Assembly: GCA_036785705.1 (NCBI GenBank)
Contig: JAWUZG010000084.1
Coordinates: 10,243,501 to 10,307,500, forward strand
Length of the DNA: 64,000 bases
Source: Acanthornis magna
Taxonomy: Eukaryota; Chordata; Aves; Passeriformes; Acanthizidae
Direction of reading: 5' to 3'
Shown here: positions 37,611 to 50,218 of the stretch, piece by piece
How positions within the stretch are numbered: the first letter of the stretch is position 1
Layout of the letters: each line of letters opens with the position of its first letter
Notes under the pieces: model-generated
The model's input: the letters and a program-made list of their open reading frames with translations, nothing else
Databases searched by the model: none
Told to the model about the DNA's origin: nothing
Translations under genes and position numbers: made by a program

Positions 37611-37724
37611 CTGTCTAACCGTAACTGGCAGGCTGTTCGCAAAATGTCAACTATGCCCTCATTCTTCAGCTGTTTACAGCAGACACTTGTGGCAATAAAG
37701 CAGCCAGTCCTCCCGATGCCTGCA
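37611..37724 (-). CDS. PTPN5: PTPN5 exon: P-loop (AGIGRTGC) and following helix
   Basis: A 114-nt exon, acceptor cccttccttag, donor gtaagaa. Its first base completes the Ser codon, so the signature motif HC-S-AGIGRTGC is formed across the intron. It continues FIATSVCCKQLKNEG and IVDILRTACQLRLDR. The P-loop arginine that binds phosphate is present. The exon ends with two bases of the Arg codon of the RGGM motif. Confidence 0.97.
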
Positions 37725-40441
37725 CTAAGGAAGGGAAAAGCAGAGAGAGGCAGTGGAGATGTCAGAAGGACTTTGGAACTTTCTTGTCAAATGACTGCCA
37801 TTAAACCAGCACAGACCCCATCATCCCTTTTGTCCCTCCAGCCTTTACCAGCTGAGTGCCTCCAGAAGGAAAGCCAGAACTAGGAAAAGATACTAACTTT
37901 GGTGGGATGATGCTATTAAGTATGAGCTACTCACAGCAAAATAGTGAACATTGCCCATACAGTGCAAAAATTGGACTATTAGATACAGTTTGACCCAATA
38001 TGTTGTTGAAACTCACACTGAACTGTTGAAAAAAATCACCTGCATTTCTTAGTAAGATTTGGTTTGATGGCAACCGTTGCTTTGAAGCCAAACTTGGCTT
38101 TGAAAATCTCAATTCTAACAGCTTCTTTGAAATTTATATTCATTCACAGGTAGAGTAAAAAAACCCAATCAACTCTTGCTTAAATAACTAAAGCTAACAG
38201 CAGTACAGTAAGTGTGACGCTATTTGCTGATCAGATCTACAATCTAGTAATTTGAATTAGAGCAGGATACAACAAATTCACTATCAAAGAAATTTCTTTG
38301 AATTCTCCTGGACTCCTTTGTATCTGATACAGCCGTTGGTTAATGACCAGAACTGATTTATTTTAAAAGGCACGGTGCTATAGAAGCTGTGAATTCTTCT
38401 TATCACCTAAGAAACTACCAGCAAATGTTTTAAGTCCTTCTTATGCATGAACTAATTAAGTGAGCATACTCAGGAATAATTACCTGACAAACCACAAGAA
38501 ACCCTGCTTTCATTTACATTGGGAGAAGATTGTAATACAAAAGCACTGGCAACAAATGTACAAGCAACACTGGAGTTCACGGTTCAGAGCTGCCCACAAA
38601 TCCTTCATCTTCCACTTGGCCATAACCAAACAGACCACAGCACACAACTCCTGATACTGTTTCCTATCCAGCAACCTCAGAGTCTTTTGCAAAGGGAGGG
38701 AACAACACCCATTTTTAGATATAGGAAAGAGCACTGACATAGCACTTGTCCCAGCGCATGTTGCAGGTCTCCCAGGGGCTGAGACAGACTCATAATCCTT
38801 CCAAGACTGCCCAAAGGTGGTACATTATCCACATAGAATACTTAATAATCTTATCACCATGTCTCTTAGTAGTTTTTTTTCAAATAAATATGCCCCATTT
38901 CTACCCAGATGATTACTGTGTCATGGTGATCACACCATACAAGAGGACAAAACAAATATGCAATCAAGAGTGATATGGCGACAAGCAGCAGATACCATAG
39001 TGCTTCAAGGAGCTCTTAGAGAGTCACAACTTTCCACGGACAAAGAAGACCTTCTTACAAACCATTTCTTATTTTCATCTGAACTCTCAACATTTGTTTC
39101 ATTTGTTTTCATTTTTTTCTACAAATGTTGTTACATTTGTAGAAAAACTGACCATGTGGTATCACATGAGTATTTTAATAGTGATTACTCCATATTGGCT
39201 TTTAGTTGGATCTTTGATGACACCAAGCTATCCAACCATTTGTGTCAAGAGGCTCTTTAAAAACAACCTCATTGTATAATACCCATTTACTATGGCTTTT
39301 GGAGAGCAACCATCTGCTGTTTCCTAGAAAACATTATGCAAAATTAAGTAAAATTCCGTACAAAAATAAATTTGGCAAAATGTATGTTATTGAAATTATG
39401 GAAGATTACCCTGGCAAGACAACTGCATCTCTTATCAGGCTTTCTGCTGTCTACCTGGAATAACTGTTTTGAGGACAGACTGCAGTTTCCAAGTAATCAT
39501 ATTTAACCTTTCCAAACACTGGCAAAACAGGGCTTGTTTTTAGACCTCTGGAACTTCTCCGATTTTCCAAGAACTATAATTCATCTATATTAAACTTTTA
39601 TGGTTTAGAGGCTGTGAATCAACTTTTTAAAAACACTCTTGGATGAAAATCAACTGACATATCTGATTTAATAGTGGTTGTTGATGCCTAACACACTCCC
39701 TAGTTAGCAGTGCAAAAGGACATACTTCATCATGATAAGCACATCATCCCACTTCTTTCTGAGGACAGAAGAGAAATATCTATCCTCATCTATTTTTATT
39801 CTGCTCTGATAATTACAACTTTCTCATCAGGCATCAAACCACTGTAAAAACTTTTCTCCTTCCATAGAAGTTTTCATCTTTGCCAGGGATTTTTACTGAT
39901 ACTTCAGTTTTACTATCAATTGCCTACATTTCCTGACTATTCATTAGTATTTGCTGCAATCAGCTTTGCCACTCTTTCATTTATGTGTTGTACTTAAATG
40001 ATTATCTTTGGCCTAATAATGATTTATATTTAAAAAAGAAGCAAAGAAGAAATCTACAAAACAAGGGGTTTTGAAAGATGAATGTTCTTATTTTTTGTTT
40101 GCATGTGTCTTCCTAGTCAATTTCACCTAAAGTATGTTAATCTTTGCTAGCCTGGCCCTTAAAAGATAATTAAAGGCATATATTACTGGTAAGGCAAATG
40201 AAATGAATTGTTCTTACAAGTAACTGAGCCACCGCCAGCTTCTATGTTCAACTCAGTCTGTATCTAAAAGCAGCACTTGGCAATAGAAAATTATTGTCAG
40301 CAAAGCATTGAAGTTCCAAGCATATTTCAGAAACTGTTGGGCAAGATTTCACACGTGTGACTGATGGCTTATATGGCAGTATCTGCAATATGTCACTGTA
40401 TGCAAAGAAGCCCTTAGAATTCAGATACAGTATTTATTTAC
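37725..40441 (-). other. PTPN5 intron inside the P-loop codon
   Basis: This intron interrupts the serine codon right after the catalytic cysteine. No repeat or exon was recognised in it. Confidence 0.8.
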
Positions 40442-40602
40442 CTGCAGTGAACAATCACGGGGGCATTCTTCTCCTCTGCACTCTGCATGGCCTCTTCCAC
40501 TTCCAGTACTAGCTGTAACAGAGGAGGGGCCTGGTCTGGTGTCTTCTGGTCTGGCCAAGATGTGTACCAGTAATGTTTCAGGTTTCTGACTTCTTCTCCT
40601 TT
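40442..40602 (-). CDS. PTPN5: PTPN5 exon: WPD loop and catalytic cysteine
   Basis: A 161-nt exon, acceptor tggattgcag, donor gtaaat. It encodes KGEEVRNLKHYWYTSWPDQK, then TPDQAPPLLQLVLEVEEAMQ, and ends NAPVIVHC plus two bases of the P-loop serine. The general-acid aspartate of the WPD loop is at 40549-40551. The nucleophilic cysteine codon is at 40444-40446. SWPDQKTPD is the PTPN5 form of the loop. The stretch after VEEAM is a variable acidic loop and differs from mammals. Confidence 0.97.
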
Positions 40603-43600
40603 CTGCAATCCAGTTAAGACAAACACCACAAAAGTTTTACAAGAACTTCTCATTGTAAATTGACACAGAAACACAGCCTTCCCTTTAAGACTGAGAGGAT
40701 TAAATCCAACTGCTGGAAACACAACACAGCTGGGCACACACAGTCCAGGAGATCACTGCAGAGCACTGATGAGATCTTTTTGACACAGGTGGTGGAGAAA
40801 GCCAACAAGAAGAGGTGACCTTGTATTAACAAAGAGGAACTGGTTAAGCATGTGAAGGTTGGGGGAAGCCTTGGCTGCAGTGACCAAGAGATGGTGGAGG
40901 ATCCTACATGAAGGAAGCAAGGGCAGTAAGTAGGACTACAAGCCTGAACCTTAGGAGAGATAACTTTGATTCGTTCAAAGACTTAATTGCAGGAATCCTC
41001 TGAGTTAGGACTCTAGAAGATGGGGGATCCAAAACAGCTCGTTAATATTCAAGCATCACTTCCTTCAAGCTCAAGTTTGATGCATCCCTTTGGGTAAGAA
41101 ATCATGCAAAGAGTGCAGGAGCCATGCATGGATGAGCAAGAAGCTTCTGGCAAAAGTCAAACACAAGAAGGAAGTATATGGAATATGGAAAAAGGGACAG
41201 GCCACTTAGAAGGAATACAGGAATGTTGTCAAAGTATGCAGAGATGTGACAAGAAAGGTCAAGGCCCACCTGGAATTAAATCTGGCAAGGGATGTCAAGG
41301 ACAACAAGAAGGATTTCTTGAATTACATCGGTAGCCAAAGAAGAGTAGGGAAAGTGTAGGGCCACTGCTGAATGAGGTGGGAGCCCTGGTGGTGGAGGAT
41401 ACAGAGAAGGCAGAGTTATGCCTGAATGCCTTCTTTGTTTCAGTCTTCATTGCCAGCACCGGCCCTCAGGAATCCCAGACCCTGAAGGCAAGAAAGGCTG
41501 GAGAAAAGGACAGCTTTCTTTGGTTGATGAGATTTGGGTCAGAAAGCATTTAGGTAAACCTGACACCCACAAATCCATGGGCCCCAATGGGATCACCCCA
41601 TGAGTGCTGAGGGAGCTGGCAGATGTTATGGCTAAGACACCCTCCATCATCTTTGAAAGATCATGGACAACAGGAGAGGTGCCTGAAGACTGGAGGAAAG
41701 CCAGTGCCACTCCAGGTTTCAAAAAGAAGGCAAGAAGGAGGACCCAGGGGCCTACAGACCAGTCAGCATCAGTTCCATCTCTGGAAAGGCGATTAAATAG
41801 TTCACACTAGATATCACCTCTAAACATGTGGAGGAAAAGAAGGTTATTTAGAGTATTCAGCATGGATTTACCAAGGGGAAATGATGCTTGAACAATCTAA
41901 AAGGTCTCTATGATGGCATGACTGTCTGGGTAGATGAGGGGAGAGCAGGGATGTTGTCTACTTTGACTTCAGCAGGGCTTTTGACATGGTTTCCAGTAAC
42001 ATTCTCATAGGTATAGGTTAGATGAGCGGACAGTGAGGTAGATTGAGAACTGGCTGAATGGCAGAGATCAGAGGGCTGTGATCAGCAGTGACGTGTCCAG
42101 TTGGAGGCCTGCAGTTAGCAGAGTTCCCCTGCGGTCAGTACTGGGTCCTGTACCGTTAAGTTTACTCATCAATGACCTGGATGAAGGGGCAGAGTGTACT
42201 CTCAGCACATTTTTTGATGATGATACAAAACTAGGAGGAGTGGCTAACACACCAGAAAGCTGTGCTGCCATTCCATGAGACCTGGGCAGGCTGGAGAGGT
42301 GGACAGAGAGGAACTGATGAACTTAACACAGGCAAGTGTAGGGTCCTGCACACGGGAGGAATAATCCCAGGCATCAGTACAGCCAGGGGGCTGACCAGCT
42401 GGAAAGCAGCCTTGTGGAGAAGGACCTGGTGGACAACAAGCTGTCCATGAGCCTGCAGTGCCGTTGTGGCCAAGAAGGCCTACAGTGTTCTGTGGTGCAT
42501 TAAGAAAAGCAATGTTGTCAGGTGGTGAGGGGTGATCCTACCTCTCTCCTCAGCCCTAGAGAGGCCTCACCTGGAGTGCTGCACCCAATTTTGGGCTCCC
42601 CAGTTCAAGAGAGACAAGGCACTATTGGAGAGGGTCCAGTGGAGAGCCATGAAGATGATTAGGGCATTGGAGCACCTCACTTAGAGGGAGCTGGGCCTAT
42701 TTAACCTGGAAAAGGCACACTTGAGAGGGAACCTTATTGATGTCTATAAGTATTTGAAGGGAGGGTGTCAAGAGGATGGGGCAAGGCTCTTCTCAGTAGT
42801 GCCCAGCTATGGGTCAAGGACAATGGACACAAAGAGAAACACAGAAAGTACCATCCAAATATGAGGAAAAAAAAAATTGGAGGGTGACAGAGCACTGGAA
42901 CAGGCTGTCCAGAGAGATTGTGGAGTCTCACTCTGAGATATTCAAAACTCACCTGGACACAATCCCATACAACCTGTTTTAGGGGAACGTGCTTTAGCAG
43001 GCGGATTGGACCAGATGATCTCCAGTGGTCCCTTCCAACCCCAACCACTATGTGAATGCTTAATGGAACAGAGATCCAAATGGGAAGCCACACAACACAG
43101 AAATTTGGACTTCAAATATCATGACTGCACTTCAGTAAACTGCCTTACAAATAAAAAAATAATTCCTCCCCCCACAAAGTATTCTGCTCTTTTAGTGCCA
43201 AGAACTGTGTGCAAAACACTCCAGGCAGTCTGTTCCCTCTTGACAGATTCATTCAGCAAAGCCAGAGCTGTGCTTGTGACATAATTGCTTTCATAATGTA
43301 TTTGACAGACAGAGAGCCAGGAGCTGTATCTCTGTCTCTGATAGCTAGATAAATACATGAGGGAGAGAGATGGGAGCTTATTTTTCTATGTCTTCTGACA
43401 GACAGACTTGAATCGGTCTCCTGTCAATTCTACTTTTCTCTTAGACATGGTGAGAAATTCAGAGGCAGTACAGAAGGTGGGAATTGTATCTAGCTACAGT
43501 CCAGGTCTCTTTGAGAGACACGAATTCTGATTCTGTCTCAGCATGGTTATGGATATAAGCAAATGTGCCGTTTCCTTTTCTGAGTGCCAAGTAGCACTGT

Positions 43601-46087
43601 GAGCTTCTGATTTTGTGTGCTCAAACTGATACCCTTCTGTCTGATTTCTAAAGGTGCAAAATAGTAACATGGTGCTCTGGGAACTGGCCTTACCCTTGCA
43701 GCCATTACATAAGCCAGCTGGCTCAGGGCTAAGTAAATGTTTTCAAAAGGTCCGGGAACAGAAGTGTTAGCGTCCACAGCCCTCCCTTCAACACATGGCT
43801 GGCTGAGTTGAAGAGGGGAAAAAAAAAAAAAAGACAAATTTGTCTCTTTATAAAGAACAAGGCACAAAAAATCTGAAAATAGTTTCTGTCATCTATACTC
43901 CCAAGTCCCTTCCTATGCCTGTCAGTCACTGGATGCTAAGAGTGCTCCATGGTTGTGCCATTTTCCATCCTTCTCTTTGGATGATGGAGCTTTTGCACAG
44001 CTTCACAGTGAGCTAGACTGGGAAAGCAATCGAGTTAAATCGTTTTCCTTTCTTGCGATGGATTAATTTTCGGTTGGATCGATCAGTTTCTCCCTTTGGC
44101 TTAGCACACAGCCACAAACGCTTGTGAGGGCACATGGGAGATGGTACAAGGGTCAGAACAAGAGAGCTGGACAAAGGGAGGCTAGGCTTCATTGACATGC
44201 TGTTCCATCTTACCCTGGGTTTAAAGTGCTCACTGAAGCAGAGCCATAGGATCCTTAAGGCTATGTCTAGTTCACTTGAGGAAAACAGAATTTTACTACC
44301 GTAGCACAGAGCCAGGCCTAAGGTTATTTACCCAGTGAGAAAATACTCTAAGAGAGCATAACTAGTTGTCATGAACGGCACTTGAGCTCACTACAGTAAA
44401 TCCGATCACCACTGCTCTGAAATGCAGTTGCTTTTGAATGTGTGACTATGTGTGAGTCACAGAAGTTATGAACACCCAATTCTTAACTCAGCTGAGAAAA
44501 ATGATAATAAAAATGTTGTCAATAATTCTGAGAGAAAAGTAAAAGTCATCTGAAGAAAAACATGAATCACTACCTAAATCATTCAGTTGACAAGAACAGA
44601 AAGCAGACAAAGTTCTAATGATGAACTCTGGAGGTCTCTAGTTTTGTCAACAATGTTAAAAGTTTTATACTTCTGCTTAGAGAACCCTTAGAGACTTCAG
44701 TGCTTCTGTAAACTTCTGCTTTGACGTTAACAAAATATTCTCTATTAATGGTTCCTTGAGTCTGAGAAGACTTGGGAACAGCTAGAAGGAAGTAAGATTT
44801 AATTGACTGTTTGAAATCTACCATCACGTATGCTGTAGCTGAGATCATGACTCAGTAGTTAAGACACTGAAGCTTTCTCTGAGAAAGGAAAACAAGCCTT
44901 GCCTATAGTCTGAGCTTTTTCTAAATTCCCAAAACTTGCAAAATCTTGCCCCCTATACTAAGAGAAAAATGACAGTCCACTCTGTAAAACATGCAGTAAT
45001 CATATATTTCTCGTCACTCATGTTTAAGGGGAAACAGAAGTAAATTCATGGCTTCGCCAGTGTTCACTACCAAGTCACTTAATGTACACATGGTTCGGAG
45101 CTGCTACTCCACTATTGCTATTAAATGACAAATGTACAGCTCTAGGGAATGGTAACTTAAAGGGAATCTTTATTTCCGTTCTAGAACTCCACAGTTCACA
45201 TCCTGACTTTGGGGGAGGGGAAAAGAGACATTGCCCCACTAGTACTGAAAACAAAACCATTGTTTAACTGAAAAGCAAAACCAGATGAGCTGCAAGTCTG
45301 CAACATGTAAATATTCTTCACTTCCCACTTGTCAAGGAGTGTGATTTTCCCCTTGATGCCTTTGCCAAAAGCGTGAGTGACAGACTTTCTACACTCTGAA
45401 TCCAGACACAGGATGTCATATGCTGGCTTTCTGCCTATTAGCATATGGCTGAAGAGACTTGAAACTGGTTGGATAAAAGGAGAGTTTTTTCAGCTTGGAA
45501 AGAAATTGTTGTGTTATACTGAGGTCGGGGTAGATCTGGCAGATGAAAGAAGTTTATGTAATAAGACTGTAACTAAAACATGTAACTTGATATTCTAGAA
45601 CCTAGCAATGAAAAGAGCTGTAAAATAGGACTCTGGTACTTTAGATTAAGTAGTGTCTAAGTACTTAAAAAATTAAACCTGTGCTAAAGCTTTCTATCCA
45701 CAAGATGATTGAATGGTTACTGGCATATAAAACTGCACTTGCAAAGTAAGAAGCTCTCTGTGGGCTGACATTTCATTCTCAATGATCAATGAACCTGGAG
45801 GACAAAGGCACAGAATGAGTCACTGGCTCCTTACCCAGTGAACCCCACACTACTACAAATGGCCTGGTGGCTTTCAGACTGTACACATGCAGCCTAAACC
45901 TCTGACTGCTTATTTTCTTGTAGCCTTCATGCTGGTGAGCTGGGCAAAGCTACGACGACTTCAGTAATGAAAAGTGATATTTGTACAGCAGTACACTGTG
46001 CAGAAGTTTTATACACACCTCTCCCTGAACATCTGCATTTATAGGTTTAGACAGATAAGCTACAGTAAGTACATTTGAATGATTTAC
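40603..46087 (-). other. PTPN5 intron carrying a long CR1
   Basis: The largest intron in the window. About 2.3 kb of it (40.73-43.06 kb) is one antisense CR1. The rest has no recognised feature beyond an A-tract near 43.81 kb. Confidence 0.8.
40730..43062 (+). mobile_element. Long CR1 LINE (~2.3 kb) with decayed reverse transcriptase ORF
   Basis: The longest repeat in the window, antisense to PTPN5 in its 40.6-46.1 kb intron. It includes ORF2 remains: HKSMGPNGITP then VLRELADVMAKTPSIIFERS and GEVPEDWRKA (reverse transcriptase N-terminal part). LRSVLGPVPLSLLINDLDEG and FFDDDTKLGG cover the YADD-equivalent FADD box, here changed to FDDD. The 3' UTR and tail (ggaccagatgatctccagtg) are present. 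Stops and frameshifts make it inactive. It starts about 130 bp from the WPD exon. Confidence 0.95.
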
Positions 46088-46198
46088 CTTTAGGGTGATG
46101 AGCCTTAAACGGTAATCGTCTGCTTGTATGACTCTGTTAACTGTGATTTCTATTCCTTCATAGGTGACCTGTTCCTCTGGCCAATATTCTGTGCATTT
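46088..46198 (-). CDS. PTPN5: PTPN5 exon: KCTEYWPEEQ segment
   Basis: A 111-nt exon, phase 0 at both ends, acceptor tattgcacacag, donor gtaaat. It encodes 37 residues: KCTEYWPEEQVTYEGIEITV then NRVIQADDYRLRLITLK. KC..YWP is a conserved PTP motif in the centre of the catalytic domain, leading to the strand before the WPD loop. Confidence 0.97.
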
Positions 46199-49100
46199 CT
46201 GTGTGCAATACAAAACAAATTCAGTTAAGCAGGTATCAAGGGAGGCTCATTTTTTTCTCCTCTGAAATTGAATATAGCAGATGCATAGATGAATATGAAT
46301 AAATTTTGTTTCTATAATAAGTACAAGCTTTCACTTACTAAACAGGGACCACATTTCAGCTGATTTTTGCTGCATCCATAATAGCCTGATTGCTTAATTA
46401 AAAATGCACAAATCAAGTAATTACTAACCAATGCTTTTAAATACACACATCCTTATTTATCTTTATGCAACTGATGTGCATTTTGAAGGTTCATTAGAGA
46501 GGCCGGTGGCAATGTGCTTGTATTTTCAGATTAATCCTTTTCCTAAGACAATAATGATTAGTATAATATACACTAGTTACCAATATATCTGTGCTGCATA
46601 TATACTGATGTAGAAACACAAAATACAGCTTTTCTATTTTTTAAAAAAGCTCAATGCTCTCTGAATATAAAACAATCATTTGCATATGTTTTTGTACAAA
46701 ATAACATGACTGGAAATGTTTCGGGAAATAGATTATCTACTGAAATGTACTTAAAATTGTCAGTGAGAATCTTTCAAAGTTAGGGAACTAAAAGGCAGCA
46801 ATAGCTGTGAGAGATATTGGACTACTACAATTAATTTTGCCAAAAACCAGTAAGAGATGCAGCCAGAACAACCTGACAATTAGAAACACAGAAACTATAG
46901 TCCACTTGCATATCGACTTTGTGGCACTGATACACTAGAGACGAGCCAGTGAAAATTTATAAGCACTCCGATCCTGGAAGGAGGACTAAAAAAGACTGTG
47001 GGTTTTGTATGCAGTCTCTCTAAACTAATCAATATGCAAAGGCAGAGACAGGAATCTCAAGATGGTGCACAAATTAGTTCATGGACAAGGAATGATGTGA
47101 ATCAGGCAGAGTCTGAGAAAAAGTTTCCCTTGTGATAATACAAGAAGCTATTTCATTATCACAGGGGAGTAGGTATCTGCTATTCAACAAACCTCAATAA
47201 AGACAAATGCTTGTAAGATTCCTCTTTTACACAGCTGTACACAATTTTGAAGGAAACAAGTTGAATCATTTTGCTCTCCCCCACCAAATGTAATTCCACT
47301 TGAGGAGAAAGACTAACAACAGAAAAGTACCTTGCAAAGTTACTGAGTCAAAATTTTTGTGTGGGAGAATCAGTGTTGCTCCATCTGCACAGTACGTCAG
47401 TTAATAACCCACTGGGAGTATGGCCCACTGCGTCTCTGTAAAGTTATTTATGTAGATTGTGTTTTTTCTTCCTCTACTCATAAACTGCAGAATCCCCTGT
47501 AAGAATTGTCGAGAGCGCTAACAGCTATCAATAGCACAGACATCGCTCTGCTCAAAGGATTGGAGTAAGAGTGCCCACTCATTTCTGTGGGCTGTCTGTC
47601 AGTTCAGATTAGAAGTGACAGAGGGCTGAGGTGCAGAGCTTTTAATACTCACATTACTGAAGTCATTGCACTGAGGAGGAACACAAAGCCTCTCTTGCTA
47701 ACTTCATTGGTGAACAAAACTTTTGGGCTTGAATCTATGTACTATAAGTCCTGTTACTCATATATAAATATGTGTTGCAGATAAACAGAGTGAATATAGA
47801 AGATGTTTACATGAAAGGACCTTGTATTTAAGGCTGAGATTCCTGACGCCATTAAATTTTGGACACAAATTGTATCAGAAAAGACTCAGCAGCTCTGTTG
47901 TGATACACAGGCTGTAGCAAGCTCCAGTTCTATAGTGCACCAGCACTGCAGTGCACTGCTTCCCAAGACTGGTTAGTGGGGTGAAACAATTGGTCAGGGC
48001 AGGAAAGAGGCAATTCAGACATAAAGGTTATTTTGCATTCCTGTTATACAATCTTGCTATGAAAACTATAGTGGAAGAACATATCACCAGATATGCCATT
48101 CAGGAACAGCATTTCCTCTGCATCTTCTTTAAACCTCAAAGTCCTCAAAAGATTCTGGTGCACTGACCATGTCATGACATTTTAATATCTTATGTGCCAG
48201 AAACTGTCAAGTTTGATTAATGAGCAAGTTATTGTTTCAGTGCTGCTACTCAGGTACACGCAGATGCAAGTTTAAAACATTAGTGAAAGCAAAGTATTTA
48301 GATCAGCAATATACTCTCTTGTGCATCAGCAATGCTTTGACAGTATGTGTCCAGTGAGCCAGCTGTAATAACTGACCATTTTTAACTTGCAAAGCATGAT
48401 AATTCTGCGTCAGTCTTATTCGTGTCTTTTTTTTTTCAGTGAAGTTCAAGGTTAAATTTATTTACTTTATGAAAAGCTAAGGATTTGTGTACATGCATGT
48501 TTATGGGCACTAAGCTTCCAGCTAGCGGATAAGCTGTTGTAAGTCTGTATGTCGGATGCATGCCCATATTCTTTGGCTTCTAAGTGTCTAAAGCTTCTTC
48601 TACAAAGGAAAATATCTCACCTAAATTACTAACCTGTTCTCAAGGACAAGCCTGACATACACTGCTGCTGCAGCTCAAGAAACAACATTTGGATATCTCC
48701 ACTAAACATGGCTATTAGTCGTGAGGGAGGATGCAGAGTCCAACATATGCCCAGACCACTTTCTCGTATCTTATGCTGCCAGTAAAGGCAGATGTGAGCT
48801 CAGCTACCTGCCTGTGAGCTGAAGCCCAGGCACAAAACTCTTGCAACTCTGCTATGGGGGGAAAGATTTCAGTAGGTAAGTAATGAACAGCTGGAGGGCT
48901 GCAGTATTATAAGCTGCAAAAAAAGAAGAATTCACTTTAGGTGGATTAGCAGAAACACCACAACAGTGTAATTTCTGGAAGTAGGTGGCAAATAAAAAAA
49001 TTCAGCATCTTAATTTCTGTATTTCATAAGCATTCCCTAGAAGCATTCAGGGAAAGGTCCTCAATATCCAAGTCAGTTCTACTTGATTATCATACAGAAA

Positions 49101-49518
49101 TCAGATACTTCCTCAATGAAATGTACATACAGACATTAAATAATAAATGCAAGATAAAGCAGCAACAACTCTACTGATTAAAGATATTCAACCTTAGTAG
49201 TTATGTGGTACTACTGCTGATTCCTTCAGAGCAAACTTCAAAGGCTGTCTGCAAATAGAGCTGGGGCTAGGAGAGGTTTCAGGTCAGCTGGGAGATGAAA
49301 ATGGCAAAACCAACAGTAGGAGAAGTCAGACAGCAAAACAGGACTTACAGTAAACTGAATTGAAAGAGAAGCCCACATCTTCTCTGAGCCTGAAGAATTT
49401 AATGCTGGCGCTGATTGCACAGGCCACTGAACTAACTTCTGTTTGCTGGCTTAGTGTCTATGCTGAAAATACCTGCTAGAGTACAGATAAAAATACAGAC
49501 TGAATGCAACACCATTAC
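46199..49518 (-). other. PTPN5 intron, nothing recognised
   Basis: AT-rich intron between the KCTEYWP exon and the TQGP exon. No repeat family or additional exon was recognised. Confidence 0.75.
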
Positions 49519-49656
49519 CTCATTCATCTCTTCTATATTGGTAATCATGACAATGATGGGAGAACGCTCCTGCCACACCATTCTCCAGAAGTCGGTGACA
49601 GTGTTAACTATCGGTCCCTGAGTAGCAATATATACCTTTTCCTCTCCTCCATAGCC
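49519..49656 (-). CDS. PTPN5: PTPN5 exon: TQGP motif and core sheet
   Basis: A 138-nt exon, phase 0 at both ends, acceptor ttttgttggcag, donor gtaatg. It encodes 46 residues: [40 protein letters not shown] and [20 protein letters not shown] and IVMITN are classical PTP-domain motifs. Nearly every position matches mammalian STEP, with small changes such as QERSP. Confidence 0.97.
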
Positions 49657-50138
49657 CTGCCAACAAAACAAGAGATCAGTTTTAACATGGACATCCAACA
49701 CAACCTTGAAGATTTGCTTGTTAAACCAGAGAGCTATCCTGGTTGAAATGCTGACTCCATGGCACCAGTTCTCTATGTCTCTCCTGCACACGTGTACATG
49801 GAGCGAAGGTACAGTATGGACTCACGTAATTCCAGCAAAGAGTGTCCATCAACCTTGAGGTGACTGGCTAGGTCATGAGCCTTATTCAGGCTGATTATGC
49901 AGTGCCTTGGTTAGGCCAGCTGACAAGGAATTTGTATCAAGAACTGCAGAAGTATGTTTCTGTCTGGTCTGAATCTGTACAGGTGCACTTTAAGATTTGG
50001 GTTTCAGCTAATGTAAGCAGGAGAGAAGAGCAATCAGATCAGATAGGATGCCTTCAAAAGCCAGTGAATGCTGCAATTCTGTTTACATTAACAGTGGCTG
50101 ATGGAGGCTGGGCAGACACACGGCTACAGAGCTCTTAC

Positions 50139-50218
50139 CCTGATGTAGTTAGCATTGATGTAAGAGCTGAGGGGATCGTCCTGATCAGCTGAGGTAAGGC
50201 ACACTCTGCTGTGAGGAT
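50139..50218 (-). CDS. PTPN5: PTPN5 exon: phosphatase core strand (YINANYIR)
   Basis: An 80-nt exon, acceptor cacctttcag, donor gtaagag. Two nt complete the split Asn codon, giving NPHSRVCLTSADQDDPLSSY and INANYIR, the conserved classical-PTP motif DxxxYINANY. It ends in phase 0 on Arg before the GYGG exon. The intron to the next exon is only 482 nt, the shortest in the window. Confidence 0.97.

Noticed and set aside
43547..43867. 106-codon minus frame in the PTPN5 intron as a possible extra exon
   Set aside because: The flanking exons (ending LITLK, starting KGEEV) are contiguous in the known protein; the frame contains no PTP motif.
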